Shown here one piece after another: positions 1 through 10,325 of a stretch of 64,000 nucleotides of DNA. A program made the translations under genes and the position numbers. This stretch comes from an uncultured Anaeroplasmataceae bacterium. Lineage in GTDB: Bacteria; Bacillota_I; Bacilli_A; Acholeplasmatales; Anaeroplasmataceae. Each line of letters begins with the position of its first letter. The first letter of the stretch is position 1. The notes under the pieces are model-generated. The model was not told the origin of the DNA. It did not search any database and worked only from the letters and a program-made list of their open reading frames with translations. The DNA lies in assembly GCA_944325695.1 (NCBI GenBank), contig CALVBA010000001.1, forward strand, positions 51,496 through 115,495, given 5' to 3'.

Positions 1-549
1 TTATTAGGAAGTAGTGGTGATATTTTATTAGCAACTGGGTCGCCATTCCCAGATATTCCATTTGTAAATGAATTTATTAGTTTCTTTTTCGGACAGCATG
101 CGGCATTAGTAGCTGGTGATTATGAAGGAAAAGCACCTTATAATGGAAAAAAAATAAGCATTACAAAATACGATGTTATTGAAACAACTGGATTAGCTGA
201 TAAAAAAGAGGATAATTGTGTTTCTTATTTTCCAAATAATTTCCATAATCGTTATGAGGAAATTATTGGCTTAAGACCTAAAAATGCTACACAAACGGAT
301 TATGATAAAATTTTAAGTTATGCTTATGAAAATATGTATAAACCGTACAATTATTCATTTGTTTTTAACACAAAAAATAAATACTACTGTACTGATTTAG
401 TGTCAAGAGCTTATAAATCAGCAGGATTTGATTTAAATCATGATCATATAGCAACTACTGTTAATGATTTAATTACTAGTGAAGATAGTTATATTTTCTT
501 ATATCAAATATTAAGAGATGGAGTAAGACATGTCTATTACTTAGATTAA
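1..549 (+). CDS. YiiX-like permuted NlpC/P60 cysteine hydrolase (5' partial)
   Basis: The reading frame is open from the first base, so the start lies outside the window; 182 residues remain. A GDILLA segment near the left edge is followed by GQHAALVAG, and further on by YYCTDLVSRAY. This His-block-before-Cys-block order is typical of circularly permuted NlpC/P60 (YiiX/YebB, papain-like) hydrolases, in which the Cys of CTDLV is the likely nucleophile and the His of QHAALV the base. Such enzymes cleave amide or ester bonds, often in the envelope. The substrate is unknown and any signal peptide is missing with the N-terminus. rmuC starts 12 bases downstream. Confidence 0.7.
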   Translation, partial: LLGSSGDILLATGSPFPDIPFVNEFISFFFGQHAALVAGDYEGKAPYNGKKISITKYDVIETTGLADKKEDNCVSYFPNNFHNRYEEIIGLRPKNATQTDYDKILSYAYENMYKPYNYSFVFNTKNKYYCTDLVSRAYKSAGFDLNHDHIATTVNDLITSEDSYIFLYQILRDGVRHVYYLD

Positions 550-561
550 AGGAGTTGAATT

Positions 562-1665
562 ATGAATTATATTATAGTTGCTTTACTTATAATAGTAATA
601 ATTTTATTGTTTTTTAACTTATTTAAACCAAATGATAAAAAATGGAGAGAATATTATAAACTGCAAATTGAAAATAAATCAGAAATAAGTAAAGATCTTT
701 TAGCTCAAACTAATATAATGAAAGAATATTTCGATCAAAAACTTTATAATATGTATAAAGAAAATAAGGAATTAGAAGTTAAATTATTGCAGATAATAAA
801 TGAGAATAATAAAAATATTAACTTATCAGTTGAACAAAAAATTACAGCTTCGCTGGCCAAAACCAATGAATCTTACTTATCATTGATTCAACGCTTAACT
901 AGAATCGATGAAGCTCAGAAAAATATTGAGAAATTAGGTTATGATGTTTCATCATTAAAAAATGTTTTAACTGATAAAAAAACTCGTGGAATTTTTGGTG
1001 AGATGACTTTAAAACAAGTCATTTATAATGTTTTTGGTGATTCTAATATTTATAAAATGCAATATAAGTTAGAAAATGGATATATTGCTGATTGTGTTAT
1101 CCATACTAACTCTAATATTAGCGATATTTTTATTGATTCAAAATTTCCTTTAGAAAACTATCGAAGATTATGCGATGCGATGGGTGAAGAAAAGAAATTT
1201 TATGAAAAAGAATTTAAAAAAGATTTAAGAAAACATATTGATACGATAAAAGAAAAATATGTAATAACCACAAATAATCACGCTATTTTATTCATTCCAG
1301 CTGAAGCTATCTTTGCGTATACTAACGCTTATGCAAGTGATATGATTGAATATGCGTTAAAACAAAATATTTGGATTGCATCACCCACAACACTCCTTGC
1401 TTTACTATCAACAGTTTTAGTTGTGATGGAGAATGATAATCGCAATAAATATGCTAAGATTATAAGTGATGAATTATCGAAGTTATCGATTGAATTTGAC
1501 AGATATTTTGAGCGTTTTAATCGATTAAAAAATAATATTGAGACGTTATCTAAAACGGCTTCAGATATTTATATTACAAGTAATAAGATTCAAAATCGTT
1601 TTAAACAAATCAACTCTGGGAATAAAAATTTAATCGAAAACGATGACATAGAAAGGGATGTATAG
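562..1665 (+). CDS. rmuC: DNA recombination protein RmuC family
   Basis: A 367-residue protein with one N-terminal membrane segment (about residues 3-20), a long charged coiled coil (about 30-130), then the RmuC nuclease-like domain. The stretch GIFGEMTLKQVIYNVFG, DCVIHT and the DSKFPLENY motif are diagnostic. RmuC proteins are linked to suppression of inversions at short repeats and carry a restriction-endonuclease-like fold; the biochemical role is poorly settled. The Shine-Dalgarno AAAGGAG lies before the ATG. Length is typical of the shorter Firmicute members. It is followed directly by pepF with one base between stop and start, so the two are probably translationally coupled. Confidence 0.85.
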   Translation: MNYIIVALLIIVIILLFFNLFKPNDKKWREYYKLQIENKSEISKDLLAQTNIMKEYFDQKLYNMYKENKELEVKLLQIINENNKNINLSVEQKITASLAKTNESYLSLIQRLTRIDEAQKNIEKLGYDVSSLKNVLTDKKTRGIFGEMTLKQVIYNVFGDSNIYKMQYKLENGYIADCVIHTNSNISDIFIDSKFPLENYRRLCDAMGEEKKFYEKEFKKDLRKHIDTIKEKYVITTNNHAILFIPAEAIFAYTNAYASDMIEYALKQNIWIASPTTLLALLSTVLVVMENDNRNKYAKIISDELSKLSIEFDRYFERFNRLKNNIETLSKTASDIYITSNKIQNRFKQINSGNKNLIENDDIERDV

Positions 1666-1666
1666 T

Positions 1667-3412
1667 ATGCAATGGAATTTAGAATTAATATTTAAAAATA
1701 AGGAAGAATTTAATAGATCATTTCTTAAGGCTAAAGAATTAATAGATGATTTAGATAAATTAAAAGATATAAAAAATTTATCTGATATTAATAATCTTTT
1801 AAAAATTACTGATGAAATTGGTGTTTTAATTAGTGGGTTATATACTTATGTAGCCATGCAATTTGACAAAAACCAAAAAGATGTAAAATCCTCAAACGAA
1901 CTACAACAAATAATGGCTTTATATAGCGATTATCTTTCAGTATCAAGTTTTATTGAACCAGGTATTTTAAAGTTTGAATTAAATGAATATATCAACTCAA
2001 AAGAAGAAAAAATAGTTGAACACTTATATAATATTAAAAAGATTTTTGGGAATAAAAAACATGTTTTAACAGAAGATAAAGAACTTCTTTTATCTAATTA
2101 TAACATGTTAAAATCTAATCAAACAGACTTATATGATATGTTATCTAATGGTGATGAAAAAGAAGTTGAAGTTATTTTAAATGATGGTTCTAAGGTGTTA
2201 GTTTCTAACGGGAATTATGCATCTTTGCTTGATACTTTAAGTAATCAAGATGATCGCAAGAAAGTTTTTGAAGTACATTTCAATAATTTTGAAGCTCATA
2301 AAAATACTTATACAGGAATCTATAAAGGAGTATTATTAAGTGATTTATCGGATATGAAGTCACGCGGATATAATTCCACTTTAGAAATGTATTTATCAAA
2401 TAATAATATTCCAACGAGAGTTTATCATTCGTTAATAGATGTTGCTAGAGATACATCGTCATTAGTAAATCGTTATAACGAATTACGTCGTAGTTATTTT
2501 AATTTAGAGAAGTATCACACTTATGACCGTTTCTTAAAATTTGCTTCTATTGATGAAAAATATGATTATGACAAGGCGAAAGAGATTGTATTAAATGCTA
2601 TTAAACGTTTTGGGGATGATTTTTATAATCATACTAAAGAAGCTTTAGCCGATGGTCGCATTGATGTTTATCCAAGTCTAGGAAAAAGAAGTGGAGCTTA
2701 TTCAACATCAGTTCACAATAAAGGTTCATTTATCCTATTAAACTACAATAATACCTTAAATGATGTTTTTACATTAGCTCATGAAGCAGGACATTCAGTT
2801 CACAGTCTTTATTCTAATGAAAACCAACCTCTAGCAACAGAGAATTATGTTATTTTTGTTGCTGAAGTAGCATCAACATTCAACGAACAAGCACTATTAG
2901 ATTATTTATTAGAAAATATTAAAGATAAAAATATGAAAATTGCGATTTTACAAAGTGGAATTGAATCATTAATTGGAACGTTTTATCGACAAACATTATT
3001 TGCTGAATATGAACTTAAAGCGCATCAACTAATAGAAAACAATCAAGCTATTACACATGAAGTATTATCTAAAATTATGATTGATTTGTATAAAGAATAT
3101 TTTAATATTGATATTGAAAAAGATGAATCATTAAAACGTTATGTATGGTGTTATATTCCACACTTCTTCCATACACCATATTATATCTATCAATATGCGA
3201 CATCTTTTAGTGCATCATTAGCAATTTATCAAAATGTAAAGAAAGATATTAAAAACTTTGATAATTACTTAGATTTATTAAAATCAGGTGGTAGTGATTA
3301 CCCAATTAATTTAATTCGTAAAGCAGGGGTTGATTTAACTACAACTACTCCATTTTTAGCGGTTTCTAATCGATTAGAAGAATTATTAGAAAAATTAGAA
3401 AGTTTACTATAA
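1667..3412 (+). CDS. pepF: Oligoendopeptidase F (M3 family metallopeptidase)
   Basis: A cytoplasmic zinc peptidase of 581 residues that trims short oligopeptides. The catalytic HEAGHSVH (HExxH) lies at about residue 372 after TLA, with the downstream NYVIFVAEVASTFNEQ helix that supplies the third zinc ligand, and the C-terminal YCYIPHFF/YYIYQYATSFSAS block of PepF. An in-frame ATG at 1658 abuts the GAAAGGG Shine-Dalgarno (1651-1657) with no spacer, whereas the ATG at 1667 sits nine bases after it, so I choose 1667. A strong hairpin terminator follows the stop. Confidence 0.93.
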   Translation: MQWNLELIFKNKEEFNRSFLKAKELIDDLDKLKDIKNLSDINNLLKITDEIGVLISGLYTYVAMQFDKNQKDVKSSNELQQIMALYSDYLSVSSFIEPGILKFELNEYINSKEEKIVEHLYNIKKIFGNKKHVLTEDKELLLSNYNMLKSNQTDLYDMLSNGDEKEVEVILNDGSKVLVSNGNYASLLDTLSNQDDRKKVFEVHFNNFEAHKNTYTGIYKGVLLSDLSDMKSRGYNSTLEMYLSNNNIPTRVYHSLIDVARDTSSLVNRYNELRRSYFNLEKYHTYDRFLKFASIDEKYDYDKAKEIVLNAIKRFGDDFYNHTKEALADGRIDVYPSLGKRSGAYSTSVHNKGSFILLNYNNTLNDVFTLAHEAGHSVHSLYSNENQPLATENYVIFVAEVASTFNEQALLDYLLENIKDKNMKIAILQSGIESLIGTFYRQTLFAEYELKAHQLIENNQAITHEVLSKIMIDLYKEYFNIDIEKDESLKRYVWCYIPHFFHTPYYIYQYATSFSASLAIYQNVKKDIKNFDNYLDLLKSGGSDYPINLIRKAGVDLTTTTPFLAVSNRLEELLEKLESLL

Positions 3413-3417
3413 AAATA

Positions 3418-3446
3418 ACCTTAAGCATAAAGCTTAAGGTTTTTTT
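3418..3446 (+). terminator. Rho-independent terminator after pepF
   Basis: A perfect nine-base stem (ACCTTAAGC/GCTTAAGGT) with a five-base loop is followed by a run of seven T. Confidence 0.9.
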
Positions 3447-3518
3447 GTAGTTTAATATAATATAGACAAATATCATCAGTTGTGATAAAATTTTATTATA
3501 AAAATTATCAAAGGATGA

Positions 3519-4934
3519 ATGAAAATGACTAACTATGATGTAGTAATTGTTGGAGCAGGACCAGCAGGGATTTATTGTGCATATGAGTTTATGCTTAAAG
3601 ATCCCAACTTAAAAATCTTATTAGTGGAGAAAGGACATGATATTTATCATCGTAAATGTCCTATTTTAGAACATAAAATAGCTAAATGTCCGCAAAATAA
3701 AGAAGGTATTAGTGGATGTTATCCAGCATGTTCTATTACCAATGGATTTGGTGGTGCAGGTGCTTATTCGGATGGCAAGTTTAATATCACATCAGAGTTT
3801 GGTGGATGGATGACGGACTATCTTGATGATGAAGTAGTTGAAGATTTAATTTCTTATGTTGATGAGATAAATTTAAAACATGGAGCTACAACGCTTATTA
3901 CAAATCCACAAACAAAGATTGTTCGTGAGATTGAACGTAAAGCAATTGCCGTAGGACTTAAACTGTTACGTGCCAAAGTTCGTCACTTAGGAACGGAACA
4001 AAATCTAGAAATTATGAAACGCATTTATGAAGAGTTGAAAAAACATATCGATATGCGTTATAAAGAAGAAGTTACTGATTTAATCGTTGAAAAACAAGAA
4101 ATTAAAGGAATTAAAATTGGTGAAGAAAAAATTTTAGCTAAGCATGTTGTTTTAGCTGTTGGACGTGATGGATCAACATGGTTAACTAAGATATGTAATA
4201 AATATAATATTCCGATGCATAATAATCAAGTTGATATCGGTGTTCGCGTTGAGACCAACGATGTTATTATGGAAGAGATTAATGAAAACTTATATGAAGG
4301 TAAATTCCTATTTAGAACAAGTGTTGGAACAGTAGTTAGAACTTTCTGTTCTAACCCAAGCGGTCATGTTGTTGTCGAAAATCATTCGGGAACAATGTTA
4401 GCTAATGGTCATGCTTATAAAGATCCAAAATTAGGAAGTAACAATACTAACTTTGCTTTATTAGTATCACATAAGTTTGCTGATCCGTTTGACAAACCAA
4501 ATGAGTATGCTCATGAGGTATCACGATTAGCCAACCAATTAAGCATGGGGTCAATCATTGTACAACGATATGGTGATTTAAAATTAGGTAGAAGAACAAC
4601 GTATAAGCGCTTAGATGAGGGATTTGTTAGACCAACATTAAAAGAAGCTGTTCCTGGTGATTTAGGATTAGTACTACCTTATAATACAATGAAATCCATT
4701 ATTGAAATGATCGAAGCTCTTGATCATGTTACACCTGGTATTGCCAATGAACATACATTATTTTATGGAGTAGAAGCAAAATTCTATTCAGCTAGACCTG
4801 TTTGTAACGATCATTTTGAGACAGCGATTAAAAATTTATATGTCGCTGGTGATGGAGCTGGAATTACGCGTGGATTAGCTCAAGCAGGTGCTTGTGGGGT
4901 ATGGATTGCGCGCGATATTATCAAAAAAGTTTAA
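3519..4934 (+). CDS. FAD-dependent dehydrogenase, COG2509 type
   Basis: A 471-residue flavoprotein. The N-terminus has the dinucleotide-binding motif GAGPAGIYCAYE and an acidic residue closing the second strand (LLVEKG). A cysteine-containing HRKCPILEHKIAKCPQNKEGISGCYPACSITNGFGGAGAYSDGKF block, given here in outline, is characteristic of the COG2509 group, as is the C-terminal LYVAGDGAGITRGLAQAGA that contacts FAD. The cysteine spacing hints at a metal or redox site, but the substrate and physiological reaction are not known. An in-frame ATG at 3525 is an alternative start six bases later. The next gene, purA, begins 14 bases downstream, suggesting cotranscription. Confidence 0.85.
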   Translation: MKMTNYDVVIVGAGPAGIYCAYEFMLKDPNLKILLVEKGHDIYHRKCPILEHKIAKCPQNKEGISGCYPACSITNGFGGAGAYSDGKFNITSEFGGWMTDYLDDEVVEDLISYVDEINLKHGATTLITNPQTKIVREIERKAIAVGLKLLRAKVRHLGTEQNLEIMKRIYEELKKHIDMRYKEEVTDLIVEKQEIKGIKIGEEKILAKHVVLAVGRDGSTWLTKICNKYNIPMHNNQVDIGVRVETNDVIMEEINENLYEGKFLFRTSVGTVVRTFCSNPSGHVVVENHSGTMLANGHAYKDPKLGSNNTNFALLVSHKFADPFDKPNEYAHEVSRLANQLSMGSIIVQRYGDLKLGRRTTYKRLDEGFVRPTLKEAVPGDLGLVLPYNTMKSIIEMIEALDHVTPGIANEHTLFYGVEAKFYSARPVCNDHFETAIKNLYVAGDGAGITRGLAQAGACGVWIARDIIKKV

Positions 4935-4939
4935 GATAG

Positions 4940-6671
<1,732 letters not shown>

Positions 6672-6684
6672 AAGTAATCTAATG

Positions 6685-6714
6685 AATGTCAGAATGCTTT
6701 ATCTGACATTTTTT
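6685..6714 (+). terminator. Rho-independent terminator after the DUF523 gene
   Basis: A nine-base stem (AATGTCAGA/TCTGACATT) with an eight-base loop runs into TTTT. An outer ATCTAAT/ATTAGAT pair flanks it. Confidence 0.85.
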
Positions 6715-6767
6715 ATTAGATATTATATAAAATAATGCTATAACACTTAATAAATGGAGGTGTATTG

Positions 6768-8300
6768 ATGCGAACTAGAGAACGTGCAATCTCCAGTGTT
6801 CCAATGATGATTTTAAGGGTAATATATGGGATTGTAATTATTGCAATTCAAATTTATATTTATTATCTATTGTTTTTTATGAGTCTTAAAATTCCGCACA
6901 TTTTAACTTTTATCAACATAATAGGGCTAATTCTAGCGATTTTTGTTTATAGAAGCAATCGCAATATTAGTTATAAACTTTCTTGGATAATAATTATTTT
7001 ATTCTTTAATTTTGCTGGTGTTATGGCATATATAGCATTTGGTCATGGAGATAGTATCCCTCGACGAAAAAATCGTGAACTTCGAAAATATTATGGACAG
7101 ATTGTTATTAACAATAACGTTTTAGATGAAATTAAAGAAGTAGATATGAATGCTTATAAGATTGCTAATCTAATTGTTAATGACATTAATTTTCCAATAT
7201 TTAAAAACACACAAGTTGTTTTTTTAAATGATGGTAAAGAGAAATATAAATTTTTAATACGTGATTTAAAAGAAGCTAAAGAGTATATTTTTTTAGAGTA
7301 TTTTATTGTAGCTGATGGTGTAATTTGGGAAGAGATAAAAAATATATTAATTGCTAAGGCTAAAGAAGGTGTCATCATTAAAATGATTTATGATGATGTG
7401 GGCTCTAAACCTGTTTTAAATGTTTGGAAAATTAAACAGTTAAATCAAATTAATAATATTGAAATAGTGGCATATAATCCTCTAGGTGTTAATTTAAGTA
7501 TTTCACTTAATTATCGTGATCATCGTAAGATTGTTATTATTGATGGTAAAGTTGCGTATAATGGGGGAATAAATTTAGCTGATGAATATTTTCATATAAA
7601 AGATCGTTTTGGTTTTTGGAGAGATAATGCAATACGTTTATCAGGAGATGCTGTTGATTCTTATCTTCGTTTATTTTGTCAAATGTGGTATATGTCAACT
7701 AAACAAATGCTTGATATTAGTTCTTTTAGAAGATATTCTAGCATAAAATCAAATGGGTATGTATTACCTTTTGGTGATGGTCCAGGATCTAGAAAATATA
7801 CATCATATACTTTGTTTAAACAATTAATCAATCAAGCTGATAAATACCTATATATATCAACGCCATATTTTATTATTGATAGTGAATTTATTCAACAAAT
7901 TATAACAGCTTGTAAATCAGGAATTGATGTTAAAATTTTAATTCCATATATACCAGATAAAAAAATGATTTATTTAGTTACTTTAGCACATTTAGGTAAA
8001 ATTATAAAAGCCGGTGGTAAAGTTTATGCATATAAGCCAGGATTTAATCATGCCAAAACAGTTATCAGCGATGATAAATATGCTTTTATTGGAACAGTTA
8101 ATGTCGATTATCGAAGTATGTTCTTACACTTTGAATGTGGAAACTTTTTATATAATAACGATTGCATCAAAGATATGAAAGAAGACTTCTTAAAAGCAGT
8201 CAATGAAAGTGAAATAATAAGTTATGAAAGATGGGAAAAAAGAGCTATTTCAACTAAAGTCTTAGACTTTATTTTAACAGTTTTAGCTCCTTTAATGTAG
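6768..8300 (+). CDS. cls: Cardiolipin synthase (phospholipase D family)
   Basis: A 510-residue membrane enzyme that condenses two phosphatidylglycerols into cardiolipin. Two or three hydrophobic segments occupy about residues 10-85, followed by two phospholipase D domains. The first HKD motif is HRKIVIIDGKVAYNGG and the second is HAKTVISDDKYAFIGTVNVD; both keep H, K and D. A TTG lies at 6765, but the ATG at 6768 sits seven bases after the GGAGG at 6756-6760 and is preferred. A small membrane protein gene begins eight bases after the stop. Confidence 0.93.
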   Translation: MRTRERAISSVPMMILRVIYGIVIIAIQIYIYYLLFFMSLKIPHILTFINIIGLILAIFVYRSNRNISYKLSWIIIILFFNFAGVMAYIAFGHGDSIPRRKNRELRKYYGQIVINNNVLDEIKEVDMNAYKIANLIVNDINFPIFKNTQVVFLNDGKEKYKFLIRDLKEAKEYIFLEYFIVADGVIWEEIKNILIAKAKEGVIIKMIYDDVGSKPVLNVWKIKQLNQINNIEIVAYNPLGVNLSISLNYRDHRKIVIIDGKVAYNGGINLADEYFHIKDRFGFWRDNAIRLSGDAVDSYLRLFCQMWYMSTKQMLDISSFRRYSSIKSNGYVLPFGDGPGSRKYTSYTLFKQLINQADKYLYISTPYFIIDSEFIQQIITACKSGIDVKILIPYIPDKKMIYLVTLAHLGKIIKAGGKVYAYKPGFNHAKTVISDDKYAFIGTVNVDYRSMFLHFECGNFLYNNDCIKDMKEDFLKAVNESEIISYERWEKRAISTKVLDFILTVLAPLM

Positions 8301-8308
8301 GTGATAAA

Positions 8309-8575
8309 ATGACGCAGAGACAAAAGATAATTAATATTATATTTACACTTGTTTTTATGGCAATGCTAATTGGACGAGTATCTGTTACAGATGAGCAATT
8401 AGGGTTTGCATTAAATTTAGGTATTTCAATTCTACTTTTAGGATATATAGTTTTTTGGTTTAAAATGTCATATGATAAGTATCGTAATCAAGAAATTACT
8501 TTAAAAAATTTAAAATCTACAACTATAATTACAATATTAATGTATGTAGTTTTATTAATATTAATATTTTTATAA
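8309..8575 (+). CDS. Small membrane protein of unknown function
   Basis: An 88-residue protein with three predicted membrane segments (about residues 7-22, 32-50 and 70-88) and a short charged loop, MSYDKYRNQEITLKN. I recognise no family. A GGTGAT Shine-Dalgarno lies three bases before ATG. It is packed between cls and uppP, each within 16 bases, so it probably belongs to one envelope-lipid operon with them. Confidence 0.7.
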   Translation: MTQRQKIINIIFTLVFMAMLIGRVSVTDEQLGFALNLGISILLLGYIVFWFKMSYDKYRNQEITLKNLKSTTIITILMYVVLLILIFL

Positions 8576-8590
8576 TTAAGGAGGGGAAAA

Positions 8591-9415
8591 ATGAACTTTA
8601 TTGATGTTTTAAAAACAATTATTTATGGAATTGTTGAAGGAATTACCGAGTGGTTACCGATATCATCAACGGGACATTTAATTTTGTTAGATGAATTTTT
8701 ACCTTTAAATGTTTCATCAGATTTTTTAAACGTTTTTAATGTTGTAATCCAATTAGGGGCAATTATAGCGGTTGTAATTTTCTTTTTTAATAAACTTAAT
8801 CCTTTTGCAAAAACGAAATCACAAGAAGAAAAAACAGAAACATGGGTTTTATGGTTTAAGGTTTTAGTAGGATCAATTCCTGTAGCGATAATTGGGCTAT
8901 TATTTGATGATTTTATTGAATCTAAATTAAGTTCTTCTTTAGTTGTAGCGATAACTTTAGTTATATATGGAGTTTTATTTATTTTAATTGAAAAAAGAAA
9001 AAATCCCTATATTACCGTCAATGAGACAAAACAATTAACTTATAAATTAGCTTTAATTATAGGTACAATGCAAATTTTAGCTTTAATTCCGGGGACATCA
9101 CGCAGTGGAATAACTATTTTAGGAGCTATGTTAATCGGTTGTTCAAGAACTGTTTCGGCAGAATTTTCTTTCTTTTTATCCATACCAGCGATGTTTGGGG
9201 CAAGTTTTTTAAAATTGATAAAATTTGGTTTTAACTATCAAACATCAGAAATTATTACTTTATTAATTGGATTAATTTCATCTTTTTTAGTCAGTTTATT
9301 TGTTATTAAATTTTTAATGGACTTTATTAAAAAACATGATTTTAAACCGTTTGGATATTATCGTATTGTTTTAGGGATAATTATTTTAATTCTATATGTA
9401 GTGGCAGTTATATAA
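8591..9415 (+). CDS. uppP: Undecaprenyl-diphosphatase (bacitracin resistance protein family)
   Basis: An integral membrane enzyme that removes one phosphate from undecaprenyl diphosphate, recycling the lipid carrier for peptidoglycan and wall polymers. The 274 residues contain the catalytic EGITEWLPISSTGHL (residues about 16-30) and PGTSRSGITILGA (about 168-180), with about eight hydrophobic helices, as in the family. The Shine-Dalgarno is AAGGAGGGGA, five bases before ATG. Together with the upstream cls it points to an envelope cluster. Confidence 0.95.
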   Translation: MNFIDVLKTIIYGIVEGITEWLPISSTGHLILLDEFLPLNVSSDFLNVFNVVIQLGAIIAVVIFFFNKLNPFAKTKSQEEKTETWVLWFKVLVGSIPVAIIGLLFDDFIESKLSSSLVVAITLVIYGVLFILIEKRKNPYITVNETKQLTYKLALIIGTMQILALIPGTSRSGITILGAMLIGCSRTVSAEFSFFLSIPAMFGASFLKLIKFGFNYQTSEIITLLIGLISSFLVSLFVIKFLMDFIKKHDFKPFGYYRIVLGIIILILYVVAVI

Positions 9416-9448
9416 TATATTCATATTATAAAAACGGAGGGGATTATC

Positions 9449-9994
9449 ATAATTGATTTCAACTCCATTAAAAGTGCGATATTTGGCTCTATAATAGGAC
9501 AATACGTTAGTGATATTATTATCAATACCTTTATTTATCAAATCGATAATCCTTATCGCATAATTACTAATATTAGTCCTTTACCAACATATATTGCTGC
9601 ATTTAGTAGTGGTAGTGTGGCTGGATTTTTAGTTGATCATATGGACCGTTTAGCCATTAAACCGATTAGTACCACTACATTTGTTTATGTAAATGATTAT
9701 TATTCTAAAAAAATGAAAATAAAGGATATCGATGAAGTTTTAGATACCAAAGGGTTATTAAGTGATATTATTGTTATTTTGATTATTGCTTATATTTTAG
9801 ACGATTCTAGTCGTAATGATTTTTATAATCACTACTATTTACGTAAATATAAGTATAATTTAAATTTAGATACTAACCTAACGTTTTTTAGCATTGTCAT
9901 TCAGATTATTGTTTTAAATCTTTATTCGGTGTATAAAATTAAACGTGAGCTTAGTTCAACTAGAACAGATATAACAATTATTAATGAAAATTAA
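9449..9994 (+). CDS. Membrane protein of unknown function, probable ATA start
   Basis: An open frame follows a strong Shine-Dalgarno, GGAGGGG at 9436-9442, yet no ATG, GTG or TTG lies within reach in frame. The likely start is ATA at 9449 (six bases after the Shine-Dalgarno), with ATC 9446 or ATT 9452 as alternatives. The first conventional in-frame codon is a GTG at 9617, which has no Shine-Dalgarno and would remove 56 residues including the first hydrophobic segment. The predicted 181-residue protein has an N-terminal hydrophobic helix, a second around LLSDIIVILIIAYIL and a third around FFSIVIQIIVLNLY. No family is recognised. It is 33 bases after uppP. Confidence 0.6.
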   Translation: MIDFNSIKSAIFGSIIGQYVSDIIINTFIYQIDNPYRIITNISPLPTYIAAFSSGSVAGFLVDHMDRLAIKPISTTTFVYVNDYYSKKMKIKDIDEVLDTKGLLSDIIVILIIAYILDDSSRNDFYNHYYLRKYKYNLNLDTNLTFFSIVIQIIVLNLYSVYKIKRELSSTRTDITIINEN

Positions 9995-10012
9995 AAAAAC
10001 TAAAAAAAACTC

Positions 10013-10040
10013 TTTACATTTAAAAAAAATGTGGTATAAT
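10013..10040 (+). promoter_or_regulatory. Sigma-A promoter of the riboswitch RNA
   Basis: TTTACA (10013-10018), a 16-base spacer and TATAAT (10035-10040) stand immediately before the purine riboswitch; the start would be near 10047. Confidence 0.7.
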
Positions 10041-10060
10041 ATCATTCGTAGTTCATTTTG

Positions 10061-10122
10061 TATCATATATGTTATCATAACGGGATAACGTTTCTACCTC
10101 ATACCTAATATGAGACTATGAT
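10061..10122 (+). promoter_or_regulatory. Purine riboswitch, guanine class
   Basis: All parts of the aptamer can be read. P1 pairs ATCATA (10062-10067) with TATGAT (10117-10122). P2 is GTTATC/GATAAC around loop ATAACGG. The junction GTTTCTACC (10090-10098) is the invariant core. P3 pairs CTCATA with TATGAG around a loop containing CCTAA, and the GG of loop 2 can pair with the CC of loop 3. The nucleotide equivalent to position 74 is C (in GACTATG), which specifies guanine or hypoxanthine over adenine. A terminator follows. No plus-strand gene follows within 900 bases, so this is an orphan element. Confidence 0.9.
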
Positions 10123-10134
10123 TAAATCTCTCTT

Positions 10135-10159
10135 AGACCCTGTGGCGGGGTCTTTTTTT
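10135..10159 (+). terminator. Terminator of the riboswitch expression platform
   Basis: AGACCC (10135-10140), a short loop TGTGGCG and GGGTCT (10148-10153) are followed by a T run. It starts 12 bases after the aptamer, as in transcription-attenuating purine riboswitches. Confidence 0.85.
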
Positions 10160-10207
10160 ATTATAAAATTAAGTTTAGATGATAGTTAGTCATATAAGAA
10201 AATACAA

Positions 10208-10252
10208 TTAAAATTAAAAGGATTGACATCTATAATGTATAGACATCAATCC
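10208..10252 (-). terminator. Terminator of the YwaF-like gene (minus strand)
   Basis: Read on the minus strand, a long stem (GGATTGA plus TCTATA paired arms with a two-base internal mismatch, 10220-10252) is followed by TTTTAATTTTAATT. It lies about 75 bases after the stop of the minus-strand gene. Confidence 0.75.
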
Positions 10253-10325
10253 AATAATCAATTAATATTAAGTTATTTTTACTTAGTGCAATTTATAAGA
10301 TTCACCATAGTCCTTTTGTTTTATG

